64,000 nt of DNA. Origin: Spirochaetia bacterium UBA2205. Lineage in GTDB: Bacteria; Spirochaetota; UBA4802; UB4802. The notes beneath the pieces are model-generated. The model did no database searches, was not told where the DNA came from, and was given only the letters and a program-made list of their open reading frames with translations. A program made the translations under genes and the position numbers. The DNA lies in assembly GCA_002328585.1 (NCBI GenBank), contig DCUV01000060.1, positions 144,569 through 208,568 on the forward strand. Reading direction: 5' to 3'. Positions 26,084 to 35,155 of the stretch are shown here, piece after piece; the stretch's first letter is position 1; each line of letters begins with the position of its first letter.

Positions 26084-28441
26084 ATGAAAAAGCTAAGATT
26101 CTATATACTATGGTTGTTAATCATAATCTTAAATACCGTTAACAGCTATGCAACTATCAGCAGTGTTGTTTTAACACCAGCCAACCCAACTTTTTTATCT
26201 ATGGGAAATGGCTACTATCTGGCGGGGAAAGCATATACATTTACGGTACAGGTAGTTGACCCTGATGTAACAGCATGGAATCAGATAACCGAGGTTGTAC
26301 TGACAATACCAAATTCCACCAATATACAGTTGCGGGTTTCCGCAATAACTGGTACAGGAGCTGGTAATCATACCTTAACGATAGTTTCCGGGATAGCGGG
26401 GTGTTCATCATCAATTGCTGGCACATGGAATAATTTTACCGTTACCTTTACCGTTACAATATTGTGGAATACTCAGGAATCAGCATGGGCATTAAACAGA
26501 AGCATTGCAGCATCAGCAACCACAACAGTTCCTGCAATTAATACGTTGACCGATACAAAACTTGTTTCGTATGGAATATGTGCATCAATCCGAATAATAA
26601 ATTTTGCTCAGGGTGGAGTTAGTGCTGATGCAATGATCAATCCATGGCACAGCGCATTCAATGTTACAGGAACTATCGCATATAATGTACCGGGCGCTGC
26701 TGCAGCAGATGCTGTGCACCTCATTGCAGATGCTGGTGCAGGTGAAATTACCAACGCCGAATTGCGGCGTAATGGAACAAGTACGGTTACCAATGACGGA
26801 GATGAAACCGATGGATTGACATTAACGGTTGGAGCTGAGTATTTTTATAATCTGGATATAACACCTCCGTATAGTCAATTGGGAAATCATACATGGACAG
26901 TCCGGATAACCTGTGCAACCGCAGGGGGCCCGGAAGCTTCAAACAATTCCCTGACTATTACTTGCGACCTGGTTGAAATTACCAATATTGAAATTATAAA
27001 CGGGGGAGGGGTCAATGCATCTCCCAATTACTGGCGAAGTGTCAACGTTCCTGGGACTCAAGTCAGGGTTACAGCACGGATGCAATGGTCAGGTACCAAT
27101 GTTGTTGGCAATACAACAGTAAGAATACAGGATAGCGAAGGGAATAATACTGATGTGTTAATTCCCAATGGTCAGCCCAATGCAGTGGCAAATGTTACCT
27201 ACCCGACAGTACTTGCGCAGATAACTGATACCATTACCTATCAGGCAATAATGGTAAACGGCGGTGCCTATGATGATGAACAGAATGTAGCAGCGCGTAT
27301 CCCCCAGCCTGCAACAAGGACTGTTTACTGGGAAAATGCTGACCCGCCAGGAGTTAACACCCCACCATTTATACCCTTTAGTGGATCATCTTCCACAGCA
27401 TTTACCATTACTGTTAACTGGGTACCTTTAAGCAATCCTATTGATGGGGATTTTGACAGTTACAGGATTTATTATAAAGAGAGTTCCTCAGCAACATGGC
27501 TGCTCCTTGATAGGACTATATTAGCAGCATTGGGGAATAGAGCAACTGGCAGTGCAACCATCACTTCCTTACAATCGTTAACTGATTACGACATACGGAT
27601 TTCAGCCGTTGATGTTTTTGGCTATGAGGTTGATGGAGCCAACCAGATTACTACTGCAATAGCAACAACAGCAGAAAGTGTGGATGTTTCCATTACCGAT
27701 GGTATTACGGAATGGGGTGATACAACCTTTGGTACGCTGGCTTCCAACAGGCCATTGCGCAGAACAGCCATACGGGTAACAATAAGCATTACAACCGATT
27801 CACCGGATGCGGTTAACCTTATTGTTGCTGCAGGGGATATAGGGGTGGGTGTTGATTTAATTGTTGGCGGCGTCATTGATCCAGCATTAATTGAAAATAC
27901 AGATTATTACCGTATAGCTGCAACCAGGACAACTTCCACTGGTTGGATTAGTTACATCCCTGATACCAATCCCTTGATAACGCTTGGAACGGATGTGCGT
28001 TTTATACTTGAAACTATTAAATCAGGGGTTGCCTCATATTCAGATAGCGATTCAGATACAGAAGCTCCGCCAGGTAATCCTAATGATCTTGAGTATTCAT
28101 TTACAGTAGCAATACAACCACAGTTTACTCCCTGGCCAACCCGCATATTAAACAATGTCATTACGAATAAAAATCCACTATGCTACCCTGCATACTATCT
28201 TACTGATGATGCATTGGTAACCATTACGGTGTATGATATAAAAGGACGGGCTGTTGTAAAACTGCTGGATAAAGCATTCAGAAAAGGTGGTCAAAACATC
28301 AAAGAAGGCGGGTGGAATGGCGATAACAAAGCAGGGAACAAGTTGGGGGTTGGGCTATACTATGTTCATATACGCGCCAAACGGGTAAGCGACGGCAAGG
28401 TGATATTAAATTCATTCCAAAAAGTGGTCATTGCAAAATAA
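26084..28441 (+). CDS. exported beta-domain protein with fibronectin III and FlgD-like C terminus
   Basis: A 785-residue secreted or surface protein. The signal peptide is about 1-24 (KKLRFYILWLLIIILNTVNSYA). The N-terminal 400 residues are Thr/Asn-rich beta structure with several Ig-like segments. A fibronectin type III domain lies near 430-530 (TITVNWVPLSNPIDGDFDSY, LTDYDIRISAVDVFG). The C-terminal 70-80 residues form a FlgD Ig-like module (TITVYDIKGRAVVKLLDKAF, GGWNGDNKAGNKLGVGLYYV) of the kind found at the ends of many exported proteins, sometimes as a sorting or anchoring tail. It is transcribed divergently from the large Ig-like lipoprotein. Function unknown; surface adhesion or sheath structure is a guess. 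Confidence 0.75.
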   Translation: MKKLRFYILWLLIIILNTVNSYATISSVVLTPANPTFLSMGNGYYLAGKAYTFTVQVVDPDVTAWNQITEVVLTIPNSTNIQLRVSAITGTGAGNHTLTIVSGIAGCSSSIAGTWNNFTVTFTVTILWNTQESAWALNRSIAASATTTVPAINTLTDTKLVSYGICASIRIINFAQGGVSADAMINPWHSAFNVTGTIAYNVPGAAAADAVHLIADAGAGEITNAELRRNGTSTVTNDGDETDGLTLTVGAEYFYNLDITPPYSQLGNHTWTVRITCATAGGPEASNNSLTITCDLVEITNIEIINGGGVNASPNYWRSVNVPGTQVRVTARMQWSGTNVVGNTTVRIQDSEGNNTDVLIPNGQPNAVANVTYPTVLAQITDTITYQAIMVNGGAYDDEQNVAARIPQPATRTVYWENADPPGVNTPPFIPFSGSSSTAFTITVNWVPLSNPIDGDFDSYRIYYKESSSATWLLLDRTILAALGNRATGSATITSLQSLTDYDIRISAVDVFGYEVDGANQITTAIATTAESVDVSITDGITEWGDTTFGTLASNRPLRRTAIRVTISITTDSPDAVNLIVAAGDIGVGVDLIVGGVIDPALIENTDYYRIAATRTTSTGWISYIPDTNPLITLGTDVRFILETIKSGVASYSDSDSDTEAPPGNPNDLEYSFTVAIQPQFTPWPTRILNNVITNKNPLCYPAYYLTDDALVTITVYDIKGRAVVKLLDKAFRKGGQNIKEGGWNGDNKAGNKLGVGLYYVHIRAKRVSDGKVILNSFQKVVIAK

Positions 28442-28697
28442 TATTCATTATTTTTTGATCTGACGCAATGTGCAATTCCGCCAAGTGACTCTGTATATAT
28501 TCCCTGTTCATGGGCAGGTTTGTAGCAAGCAATGCTTCAACATCAAGTATGTCATGTGTTCTTCCCGCTGCTAACGTTATAATAATAAGATCGTCCAGTA
28601 AAATAACGGGGATAGTAGTATCAAGCAATGTAATATGTGTACACTGTGCGATGGCCTGTTTTAAAAATTTGGTATTGGCTATGATAATGTCCAGCAC
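28428..28697 (-). pseudogene. remnant resembling a nucleotidyltransferase C-terminal part
   Basis: An 89-residue frame starting at a GTG with no clear Shine-Dalgarno. The segment IPVILLDDLIIITLAAGRTHDILDVEALL resembles the conserved second half of minimal nucleotidyltransferases (a Leu-Glu-Asp-Leu-Ile block, then Ala-Gly-Arg-x-x-Asp-x-x-Asp). The catalytic GGxAxxxH...DxD half is missing. It lies directly behind an intact nucleotidyltransferase gene and its 3' end overlaps the convergent gene by 14 bp. I read it as a decayed second copy; a small real gene cannot be excluded. Confidence 0.4.
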
Positions 28698-28724
28698 ATA
28701 ATCTCATTTAGTTTTTCGGAAACA

Positions 28725-29177
28725 TCACTTCCCATATTTTTTTATCCATTGGATATCTGCTAAATCTTTATCTCTCCCGGTAGCTTTTTTGTTTTGTATC
28801 AAATCGTTTAACGATAAAATAGCAACATCAATGTTTCCAAATTTGGCTTCTATTTTTTGTTCCCATGCTTCTTGAAAATCTATACCATCTATCGAAGTTA
28901 GGATATCTATACGTTGAGGTGGCAACCCTAATTGAATAACTTTCTCGGGCTGTATAAGATCATCAATAGTAATGTGTAGTGAAGCAAAACCAAATTCATG
29001 TAATGCATGTATAATCTTTTCTGCATTTTCGTATGATGCTTCAATCCATATATCAATATCTTCAGTATACCGTGGCCGTGAATGATAACCTAAAGCATAC
29101 CCACCAACAATGATATACTTTATATTATTTTTGTTTAATAATTCTAATAACTCTTTGGAATCCTTGCTTACCTTCAC
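28725..29177 (-). CDS. MNT-type nucleotidyltransferase domain protein
   Basis: A 150-residue minimal nucleotidyltransferase. The catalytic signature is VGGYALGYHSRPRYTEDIDI at 24-43 (GG, then His, Arg and the DxD at 40-42). The later block LNDLIQNKKATGRDKDLADI (about 123-142) is the conserved second half. Proteins of this type can transfer AMP or another nucleotide to protein or small-molecule targets and are often found in toxin-antitoxin-like pairs. The gene overlaps the end of a small upstream gene by 53 bp, so the two are tightly coupled. I cannot tell an active modifier from an antitoxin-type MNT by sequence alone. Confidence 0.75.
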   Translation of the reverse strand: MKVSKDSKELLELLNKNNIKYIIVGGYALGYHSRPRYTEDIDIWIEASYENAEKIIHALHEFGFASLHITIDDLIQPEKVIQLGLPPQRIDILTSIDGIDFQEAWEQKIEAKFGNIDVAILSLNDLIQNKKATGRDKDLADIQWIKKYGK

Positions 29178-29313
29178 CGGTTATTTCCATGTGTCGTTGT
29201 CTAATTTCTTCTAAGATAGTTAACTTTTTGTTTGGATCCAGTGATTTCCAGTATTCAACTTCGTTGTTTTCGGCTTCTTCAAAGCTGTTGAATATCTTTA
29301 TTACCTGTTTCAT
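29125..29313 (-). CDS. small partner protein of the nucleotidyltransferase
   Basis: A protein of about 62 residues: KIFNSFEEAENNEVEYW, then SLDPNKKLTILEEIRQRHME and a basic tail. From memory, small proteins with this FxSFEEAxxxxxxYWxSLxPxxxL pattern regularly precede nucleotidyltransferases of the neighbouring type across bacteria. The start at 29313 (MKQVIKIF) is chosen from that pattern; no good Shine-Dalgarno is visible there or at the upstream ATG at 29370. It overlaps the nucleotidyltransferase start by 53 bp. A toxin-antitoxin-like relationship is inferred from arrangement only. Confidence 0.6.
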   Translation of the reverse strand: MKQVIKIFNSFEEAENNEVEYWKSLDPNKKLTILEEIRQRHMEITGEGKQGFQRVIRIIKQK

Positions 29314-29421
29314 GTTTAAAATATGCCATTTGTGTGTATGAATGTCAACCATAATTGCATCAGAATCCATTGTACTATTGTACCAACTGTTTATAGGTAA
29401 CTATCAAAAAAATGTTTTGCT

Positions 29422-30408
29422 TTATTTTTTTATATGTGCCCTGAAGATTTTCAAGTCTTTAGGACCATCGATATCGTTTTCCCAGTGAGATGCATTGTGC
29501 TTAATGTGAAAGATATATCCTCCAAATTTTGACAGATCTAAAGTATATACTCGTTCTATTACATTAATTGCAGCTTTGTAAAATCTTTCTTCTTCAATGC
29601 AATGTCGCTTTATCTGTCTGATAAGGATAAAATTTTTAGTTTTCCATAAATAGTAAATAATTTTAGAAAAAATATTTGGTGCCAATGCTTTGCGAAGGCT
29701 GTAAAAAAAATCAATAATTTCATATTCAACAGCACTATCAAGACTTTGATGTTTTAGTAGCGCAGCAGAGTTGCCAATGCGTGCTTCAAATGTGGTAAAA
29801 CCAACAAAATTTTTTAACTTCCCTTTGTTTTGTCCTCGTTTAATGATTTTCAGGCGATGATTAAGCCATGTATCATCCTTTAAGTCTTCATATTCTACAA
29901 TACCATACGCCACATGTGCGGTTATTCCCCGATAATCTTTTGCTTTTCCTAAAATTGTATCATACTGACTATTTACCCATTCAACATCTTCAGAGGTTAT
30001 GCGGGGGGTATCACCAAAGAAGATGTCAACACGTCTTCCATACTCTAATTGATTAAAGTAAAAATCCTTCAGGTGCCCGCCTACAGACTGTTTCATCTGC
30101 ATGACATACAGGTTATGATATTTTCTGGTATCTATCACATCGGTGAAGTTTTTTACATCATTGTACACGTATATTGTATCGTACAGTGGTTTTCCCTTCT
30201 TTTTTGCATGGTACACGGCATCAAGAACATACTGGATTACAGGTTTACCGGCTAGTTGTTGTAAAAATTTATTTTTCCCTATATAGATACTATCGCCATC
30301 ATAAGCTTCAATAATCTGTTTTTTACGCTTGATCATGGTTGATCGATCAGGTTTATCATATCCAGCAAGGATAAGCGCATAGGGTTTGTTGCCATTTTCT
30401 TTAGTCAT
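29422..30408 (-). CDS. GT-A fold nucleotidyltransferase-like protein (MobA-like NTP transferase)
   Basis: A 328-residue protein opening with a nucleotide-binding strand-loop (PYALILAGYDKPDRS, about 8-22). Next comes the segment FLQQLAGKPVIQYVLDAVYHA (about 47-67), the KPVIxYVLDA block of nucleotidyl and sugar-nucleotidyl transferases. FFGDTPRIT near 133-141 would hold the metal-binding Asp. The canonical GGxGTR loop is altered (LAGYDKPD), and about 100 C-terminal residues are unusual, so the substrate is uncertain. The gene stands alone, between the nucleotidyltransferase pair and the divergent protease lipoprotein. Confidence 0.6.
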   Translation of the reverse strand: MTKENGNKPYALILAGYDKPDRSTMIKRKKQIIEAYDGDSIYIGKNKFLQQLAGKPVIQYVLDAVYHAKKKGKPLYDTIYVYNDVKNFTDVIDTRKYHNLYVMQMKQSVGGHLKDFYFNQLEYGRRVDIFFGDTPRITSEDVEWVNSQYDTILGKAKDYRGITAHVAYGIVEYEDLKDDTWLNHRLKIIKRGQNKGKLKNFVGFTTFEARIGNSAALLKHQSLDSAVEYEIIDFFYSLRKALAPNIFSKIIYYLWKTKNFILIRQIKRHCIEEERFYKAAINVIERVYTLDLSKFGGYIFHIKHNASHWENDIDGPKDLKIFRAHIKK

Positions 30409-30596
30409 AATTATTATTGTTGAATATTAAATAATAAATACAATGGTATTATCATAGCGAGTATCAGTCAAGCGTTTAACAAATGAAAAGAAAATGCAGC
30501 TATCATTGTAATTTCACTTGACAGTTACTCTATTTAAGTTAAGAACCAATAAACAAATAATATTAAATAATGAAATATATTTTTGGAGTAAAAAAG

Positions 30597-32573
30597 ATGA
30601 AAAAATATGTGATTTTTATCTTAATTGCATTTGTTGCATGTGCTACCGGGAAAAACACCGCTCATACCAAATCCCTTTCCAAAGAATTAAAAAGCCTTGT
30701 TAGTCAGTCATGTTTTGAGGTTGTAGTAAACAAGCCTGAAAAGGATACGTTAACCTATGAAAAAGAACTTCCTTGGCATTTGATTCCCTATAATATTCGT
30801 GTTGATAAATATTATTCAATTGGCACTGCGTTTGCCGTTTCGCCAACAGAGCTTTTAACTGCTTTTCATGTGCTGGATTTAAAAACCGATTCCCTTATCT
30901 ATAAGGATTTTTATATACGGGACACTCAGGGTAACGTTTATGAAATAGATAAAATTTTAGCGTTCGATAGTCATCGGGATTTCATCCGCTTCACGGTAAA
31001 GAACAAAACATTTACAAAATATCTTAAACTAAAAGAAGAGTATGTTGTTGGTGATACGGTATACGCGGTTGGTAATGCATACGGTGAAGGCATCGTCATG
31101 CGTCAGGGTGAGCTGATTGGCACATATCCTGAGCCTGAGGATAACAGATTTAAGCTGTTAAAAAGCTCATCCGATGTTAACTTTGGCAATAGTGGCGGTC
31201 CTCTTGTTGATGATGACGCTGATGTTGTTGGTATTGTTATACAGCGTAAAGATAATATCGCCTATTCACTGCCGGTAAGTGAGGTGTCAAAGACGGGGAA
31301 CCGGGGTGTTTTTCATGTAAAGATGAATTTTGGATTTACATTGCTCCCTGAAAAAACGATAGTTAAGGATTTTGATGACGAGCTGCAACTCCCCATGGGG
31401 TATAAAGAAATAAAAAAAACATTTAACCAGCGATTCAAAAATTTTTATACTGATACTATGGATCAATTTCTTGCTCAGGAAGGCAAAGGTATGTTTCCCC
31501 ATGGTGATGAATCGCTTATCCCACTTTTTGATTTTACCGATAGTTACCTGTTACAGGTCAATTACTTGAGTAAGGATAACAACAAATGGGCTATCTCCAA
31601 TATTGAATATAAAGAAACAAAGATACGGAATAATGGTGTTATACGGATAGCAAATCCTGATAAGCGGTTGCTGTTTATTGATATTTCCCGTCCTGATGAC
31701 GTAAGCATGATGGATATGCTTAATGATCCAAAGGTTGGGATGAAGCTGGTATTGGAAGGGCAGAGCATTACGCGTGATTTTGGAGATGTTAAAACGCGTA
31801 TTCTTTCATTAGGAGATCCAATAGCCACTGAATATCATACCGATAATTATCAGCGGAAATGGCGGCTGTGTATATGGGTAATGGAATATTCAGATGAAGC
31901 TGTAATAAGCTGTACAACACCAACACCTGAGGGTATGGCTGCCATAGTATTTGTATGCGAAACATCTGAAATTGAATTCTGGAAATATGATACCCTTAAA
32001 CTGCTTAATTTTATACAGCTTTCATATTTTGGAAAGCTTAAAGATTGGAATGATTTTTTATCGGTCAATAATAAACTGCTACCAGAAGTCTTCAGCAATG
32101 TTACCTTAAACTATCAGGTTCAGGAAAATCTTAAATTAAATTGCGCTGATTTTACCATCAATGTTACCAATGATAGTATTGCAATAAACAATGATGTTAA
32201 AATGGGTGTAACGTTTGGGTATATCAGAAATAATAATGTTGCCCGGTGGACAATACGTCGGGTAATGCTCAGTGAAGATCAAAAAGATAACTATTTTGTG
32301 CTTATAAACTGGTATGCGCCGGATACACAATTACCCAAAGATTATATCACTTACTGGGACAGCATTGTCAAAGGCGAGCATCCCTACACCATGAAACCAT
32401 TTGCAAGCGATAGTACCACAAAGATTGCTGCGGTAGTAAAAAAGATACAGGATCAACCTGAAAAAGTTAGCAAGCTGTATACATTATTCATGGGGAAGGC
32501 AGGCAAGGTTGAAGAAGAAAAGATGATACAGGATTTTAAAATCCTGATGAATGGGATAACAATTAATAAATAG
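30597..32573 (+). CDS. trypsin-like serine protease lipoprotein
   Basis: A 658-residue envelope lipoprotein. Signal KKYVIFILIAFVAC has the lipidated Cys at about 15. A trypsin/HtrA-like domain covers about 60-230. The His is in LLTAFHVLDL near 91, the Asp in DSHRDFIRF near 127 and the Ser in NFGNSGGPL near 200, with GTAFAVSP before the His; the triad looks complete. No PDZ domain follows. Instead about 420 residues of unrecognised sequence extend to the C terminus, possibly substrate- or partner-binding. The start ATG 30597 has GGAGT seven bases upstream; a frame from 30570 would break the signal peptide. TTGACA at 30518-30523 may be its -35. Confidence 0.8.
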   Translation: MKKYVIFILIAFVACATGKNTAHTKSLSKELKSLVSQSCFEVVVNKPEKDTLTYEKELPWHLIPYNIRVDKYYSIGTAFAVSPTELLTAFHVLDLKTDSLIYKDFYIRDTQGNVYEIDKILAFDSHRDFIRFTVKNKTFTKYLKLKEEYVVGDTVYAVGNAYGEGIVMRQGELIGTYPEPEDNRFKLLKSSSDVNFGNSGGPLVDDDADVVGIVIQRKDNIAYSLPVSEVSKTGNRGVFHVKMNFGFTLLPEKTIVKDFDDELQLPMGYKEIKKTFNQRFKNFYTDTMDQFLAQEGKGMFPHGDESLIPLFDFTDSYLLQVNYLSKDNNKWAISNIEYKETKIRNNGVIRIANPDKRLLFIDISRPDDVSMMDMLNDPKVGMKLVLEGQSITRDFGDVKTRILSLGDPIATEYHTDNYQRKWRLCIWVMEYSDEAVISCTTPTPEGMAAIVFVCETSEIEFWKYDTLKLLNFIQLSYFGKLKDWNDFLSVNNKLLPEVFSNVTLNYQVQENLKLNCADFTINVTNDSIAINNDVKMGVTFGYIRNNNVARWTIRRVMLSEDQKDNYFVLINWYAPDTQLPKDYITYWDSIVKGEHPYTMKPFASDSTTKIAAVVKKIQDQPEKVSKLYTLFMGKAGKVEEEKMIQDFKILMNGITINK

Positions 32574-32580
32574 TGAACAT

Positions 32581-32605
32581 TACACGCTGCCTAAGGCAGA
32601 GTGTA
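32581..32605. terminator. inverted repeat between convergent genes, possible terminator
   Basis: TACAC-G-CTGCC TAA GGCAG-A-GTGTA, a ten-pair stem with one G/A mismatch and a 3-base loop, between the stops at 32573 and 32617. There is no T-tract on either side, so intrinsic termination is only possible, not clear. Confidence 0.35.
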
Positions 32606-32616
32606 GTAAATAATTG

Positions 32617-34074
32617 TTATTCTTCTGATGCAATGATTTGTGCCAGGCGTTTTGCCAGTTGCTGCTTTTCTTTTACATTTGATTCGCGTGCAATCATGAT
32701 ACGTTGAGCCTGCGGTGAGCCTGCTCCATGCATTGATTCGGTCAAATATCCTACTGCTGCAGTTCCCATGGTTATATTTTCTATAAGGCGTAACAGCTTA
32801 ATACGGTTTTCAGTTGGGACATCGTTTTTTGTTTTAAAATATTTTTTAATCCATTTGCCTGCCTCAGGATGATAAAGATCGTCGGCTGAAGGAAGGGTAA
32901 CCAGTGCTCCGCCAGCTATATCCTGTGCTAAACGGGCAATCTCATAGGGGAAGCGGGTAATATTCTGCTTATGAACATTGGCAAGCAACGTATTGACCAT
33001 ATAGGTACCCGGCTGTTCACACTTGCCTTCAGATGCACAGGCAATACAGCCACAGTATAACGTTTCATTAAGATGTATCATTTCAACAATTTTGTCCTTC
33101 ACATGGGAGGCTTTCTCGGTGCCATTGTATTCAGCTATTGTTTGCGTTGCGCCAATCAATACATCGCCAACGCCAACCTTACATGCATAACTCTGCCGGT
33201 GGTATGAAGCAAAGCGTTCAACTAAATGTCCAGCAAAATCATATTCCTTATACATAAATACCCTGTCCCATGGCACAAAAACGTCATCAAAAACAATGAG
33301 TGCTTCATGACCACCAAACAGCGCATTGCCCTGATCAATAGTATACTTTTCTAACTTGCGTGTATCGCACGACTGCCTGCCATAGATATAAATAATCCCC
33401 GGTGTATCAGCAGGTACTGCAAATGCAACAGCCCAGTCTTTATCTTCTTCGCGCATGGCGATAGTTGGCATGACAATAATCTCATGCGAATTTATTGCAC
33501 CGGTTTGATGTGCTTTTGCACCGCGCACGATTATGCCGTCTTTTAATTCTTTGACAACTCTTAAATACAGGTCGGGATCATCCTGCTTATGTGGAGGGAG
33601 CGATCGGTCCCCTTTTGGATCGGTCATGGCACCATCGCATACCAGATCATTATTCTGTACGTATTCTAAATATTGTAAAAAGCGTTGATAATAGGTTGTA
33701 TTATACGTTTTATCAATTGCATACGTTGTCATTGACAGAGCATTGAGTGCGTCCATTCCAACGCAACGCTGGAAACAACAACCTGTTTGTGAACCTAACA
33801 GCCTCCCCATCTTACTTTTTTTTACTAAATCATCAATACTTTGATGAATATGGGTAAACCGGTTGATGATATTCCCGGTGATGTGGGATTTTGCTGTCAT
33901 AATATCGTTATATTCATCCTTTTGAGCAAGAGCATAGGTCATTGCTACCGCATTCAGTGAAGGCTTGATGATGGGATGATCAACGGTGTTGTCTATTTTT
34001 TGACCAAACATGTAGATGATTCGGTTTAAACTACGGATACTTTCAATATAGTCAGAAGGTGTTTTCAGTGGCAT
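32617..34074 (-). CDS. abfD: 4-hydroxybutyryl-CoA dehydratase/vinylacetyl-CoA isomerase
   Basis: Radical-type [4Fe-4S]/FAD enzyme converting 4-hydroxybutyryl-CoA to crotonyl-CoA, used in aminobutyrate and succinate fermentation and in some CO2-fixation cycles. At 485 residues it matches the family. The N-terminal cluster Cys pair is in GCCFQRC (99-104). The later ligand pair is in YHRQSYACK: His292 and Cys298, with the active-site Tyr296 between. Other conserved segments are AHQTGAINSHE near 188-198 and GGHEALI near 254-260. From memory the Clostridium aminobutyricum enzyme has seven positions between its His and Cys ligands, against six here; this needs an alignment. No 4-hydroxybutyrate CoA-transferase or dehydrogenase is adjacent. 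Confidence 0.88.
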   Translation of the reverse strand: MPLKTPSDYIESIRSLNRIIYMFGQKIDNTVDHPIIKPSLNAVAMTYALAQKDEYNDIMTAKSHITGNIINRFTHIHQSIDDLVKKSKMGRLLGSQTGCCFQRCVGMDALNALSMTTYAIDKTYNTTYYQRFLQYLEYVQNNDLVCDGAMTDPKGDRSLPPHKQDDPDLYLRVVKELKDGIIVRGAKAHQTGAINSHEIIVMPTIAMREEDKDWAVAFAVPADTPGIIYIYGRQSCDTRKLEKYTIDQGNALFGGHEALIVFDDVFVPWDRVFMYKEYDFAGHLVERFASYHRQSYACKVGVGDVLIGATQTIAEYNGTEKASHVKDKIVEMIHLNETLYCGCIACASEGKCEQPGTYMVNTLLANVHKQNITRFPYEIARLAQDIAGGALVTLPSADDLYHPEAGKWIKKYFKTKNDVPTENRIKLLRLIENITMGTAAVGYLTESMHGAGSPQAQRIMIARESNVKEKQQLAKRLAQIIASEE

Positions 34075-34409
34075 GACTATCTCCTTATAGTAATGTTAAT
34101 GTACATTCATACATATACACTAAATAATAAAAAAGTCAATAAAATTTATGAATTTGACAGTATATATCATACACAAAGCTAAATAATTGTATACAACGAT
34201 AAGGCAATTCTAAAGGGATAAGGGCAGGATGTCCAATCCTCTTTTTACTTTCGCCGCTAAAAGTTCACAAAACAATTGTCCATTGTAAAAACTCTACTTT
34301 TATAATATAGATATTTTTGGAGCATTTTTTATGTTTGTTTATAAATCATGAAAATACAATAAAAGTAATGTGAAATTGTGTAAAGAGTAAAAAATAAAAA
34401 AAGATTCAA
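34075..34409. other. 335-bp A+T-rich intergenic region
   Basis: Gap upstream of abfD and after the alpha/beta hydrolase gene on the same strand. It is A+T-rich, has no motif copy, repeat arm or hairpin with a T-tract, and presumably contains the abfD promoter, which I cannot pin down. Confidence 0.4.
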
Positions 34410-35147
34410 TTACGGATGCATCGTAAACCATGACAGTATATACTGCAATATCAGGTCTACATGCTTTTTTGATGTCAATGTATGATCCCCGTCAGGTATG
34501 ATGTGCATGGTGTGGGGTACACACAGGTTTTTTTGTATATCATGCGCATGGGTAACGGGCACCACCATATCATTATTGCCATGGATGATACATACCGGGA
34601 CATCAATACGAGGAATTAAGTGTATAAGTTGTATGCTGTTCAACTGATTGAGGGATGATACTGCAATGGTATATTCACCTATAGCAATACTATCACCATG
34701 GATGCCCTGCGGAGCAAGCATTGTTACTAAATGATGCAAATGGACGGGCGTTGCAATGATGCTGACACTTTTTATTGAAACAGTATACGGCATCATGGCA
34801 CAGTAGTACATGGCTATTGTCCCTCCCATACTGGAACCTACAATATGAAGATTTGCATTATAATGAACGGCTGCATATTCCAGTACGGCGTTGAGCTCAT
34901 GAGCACAGGCAGGGAGCTCTATGATAAGCGGAGTATCTGATGCATAATCCCGTGTATAGCAATAGCTAAAGCTTATGACAGTATATCCACTCTGACATAA
35001 TGCAGGGGCAATCTGATTTATTTTATAGGCATCTTTAGAAGAAAAAAGGCCATGGCTATAGACAATAGTGCCTTTTGAATTATGAGCACTATAGACAATG
35101 GCGTCAATAGGTTGTTTATACGGAATGGTAATGGTGCGATAGTTCAT
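34410..35147 (-). CDS. alpha/beta hydrolase
   Basis: A 245-residue serine hydrolase of the alpha/beta fold, cytoplasmic. The oxyanion-side segment is VYSHGLFSSKDAY near 29-41. The nucleophile elbow is GSSMGG near 103-108, the acid is in IHGNNDMVVP near 189-198 and the His in PDGDHTLTS near 219-227; the catalytic triad is complete. The lid region near 130-170 is unusually rich in His. The small YqiA/peptidase-like size suggests an esterase or thioesterase; the substrate is unknown. It is the last gene of a leftward cluster with the small exported protein (9 bp upstream) and the ATP-grasp/FMN fusion. Confidence 0.83.
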   Translation of the reverse strand: MNYRTITIPYKQPIDAIVYSAHNSKGTIVYSHGLFSSKDAYKINQIAPALCQSGYTVISFSYCYTRDYASDTPLIIELPACAHELNAVLEYAAVHYNANLHIVGSSMGGTIAMYYCAMMPYTVSIKSVSIIATPVHLHHLVTMLAPQGIHGDSIAIGEYTIAVSSLNQLNSIQLIHLIPRIDVPVCIIHGNNDMVVPVTHAHDIQKNLCVPHTMHIIPDGDHTLTSKKHVDLILQYILSWFTMHP

Positions 35148-35155
35148 GCTATTTG

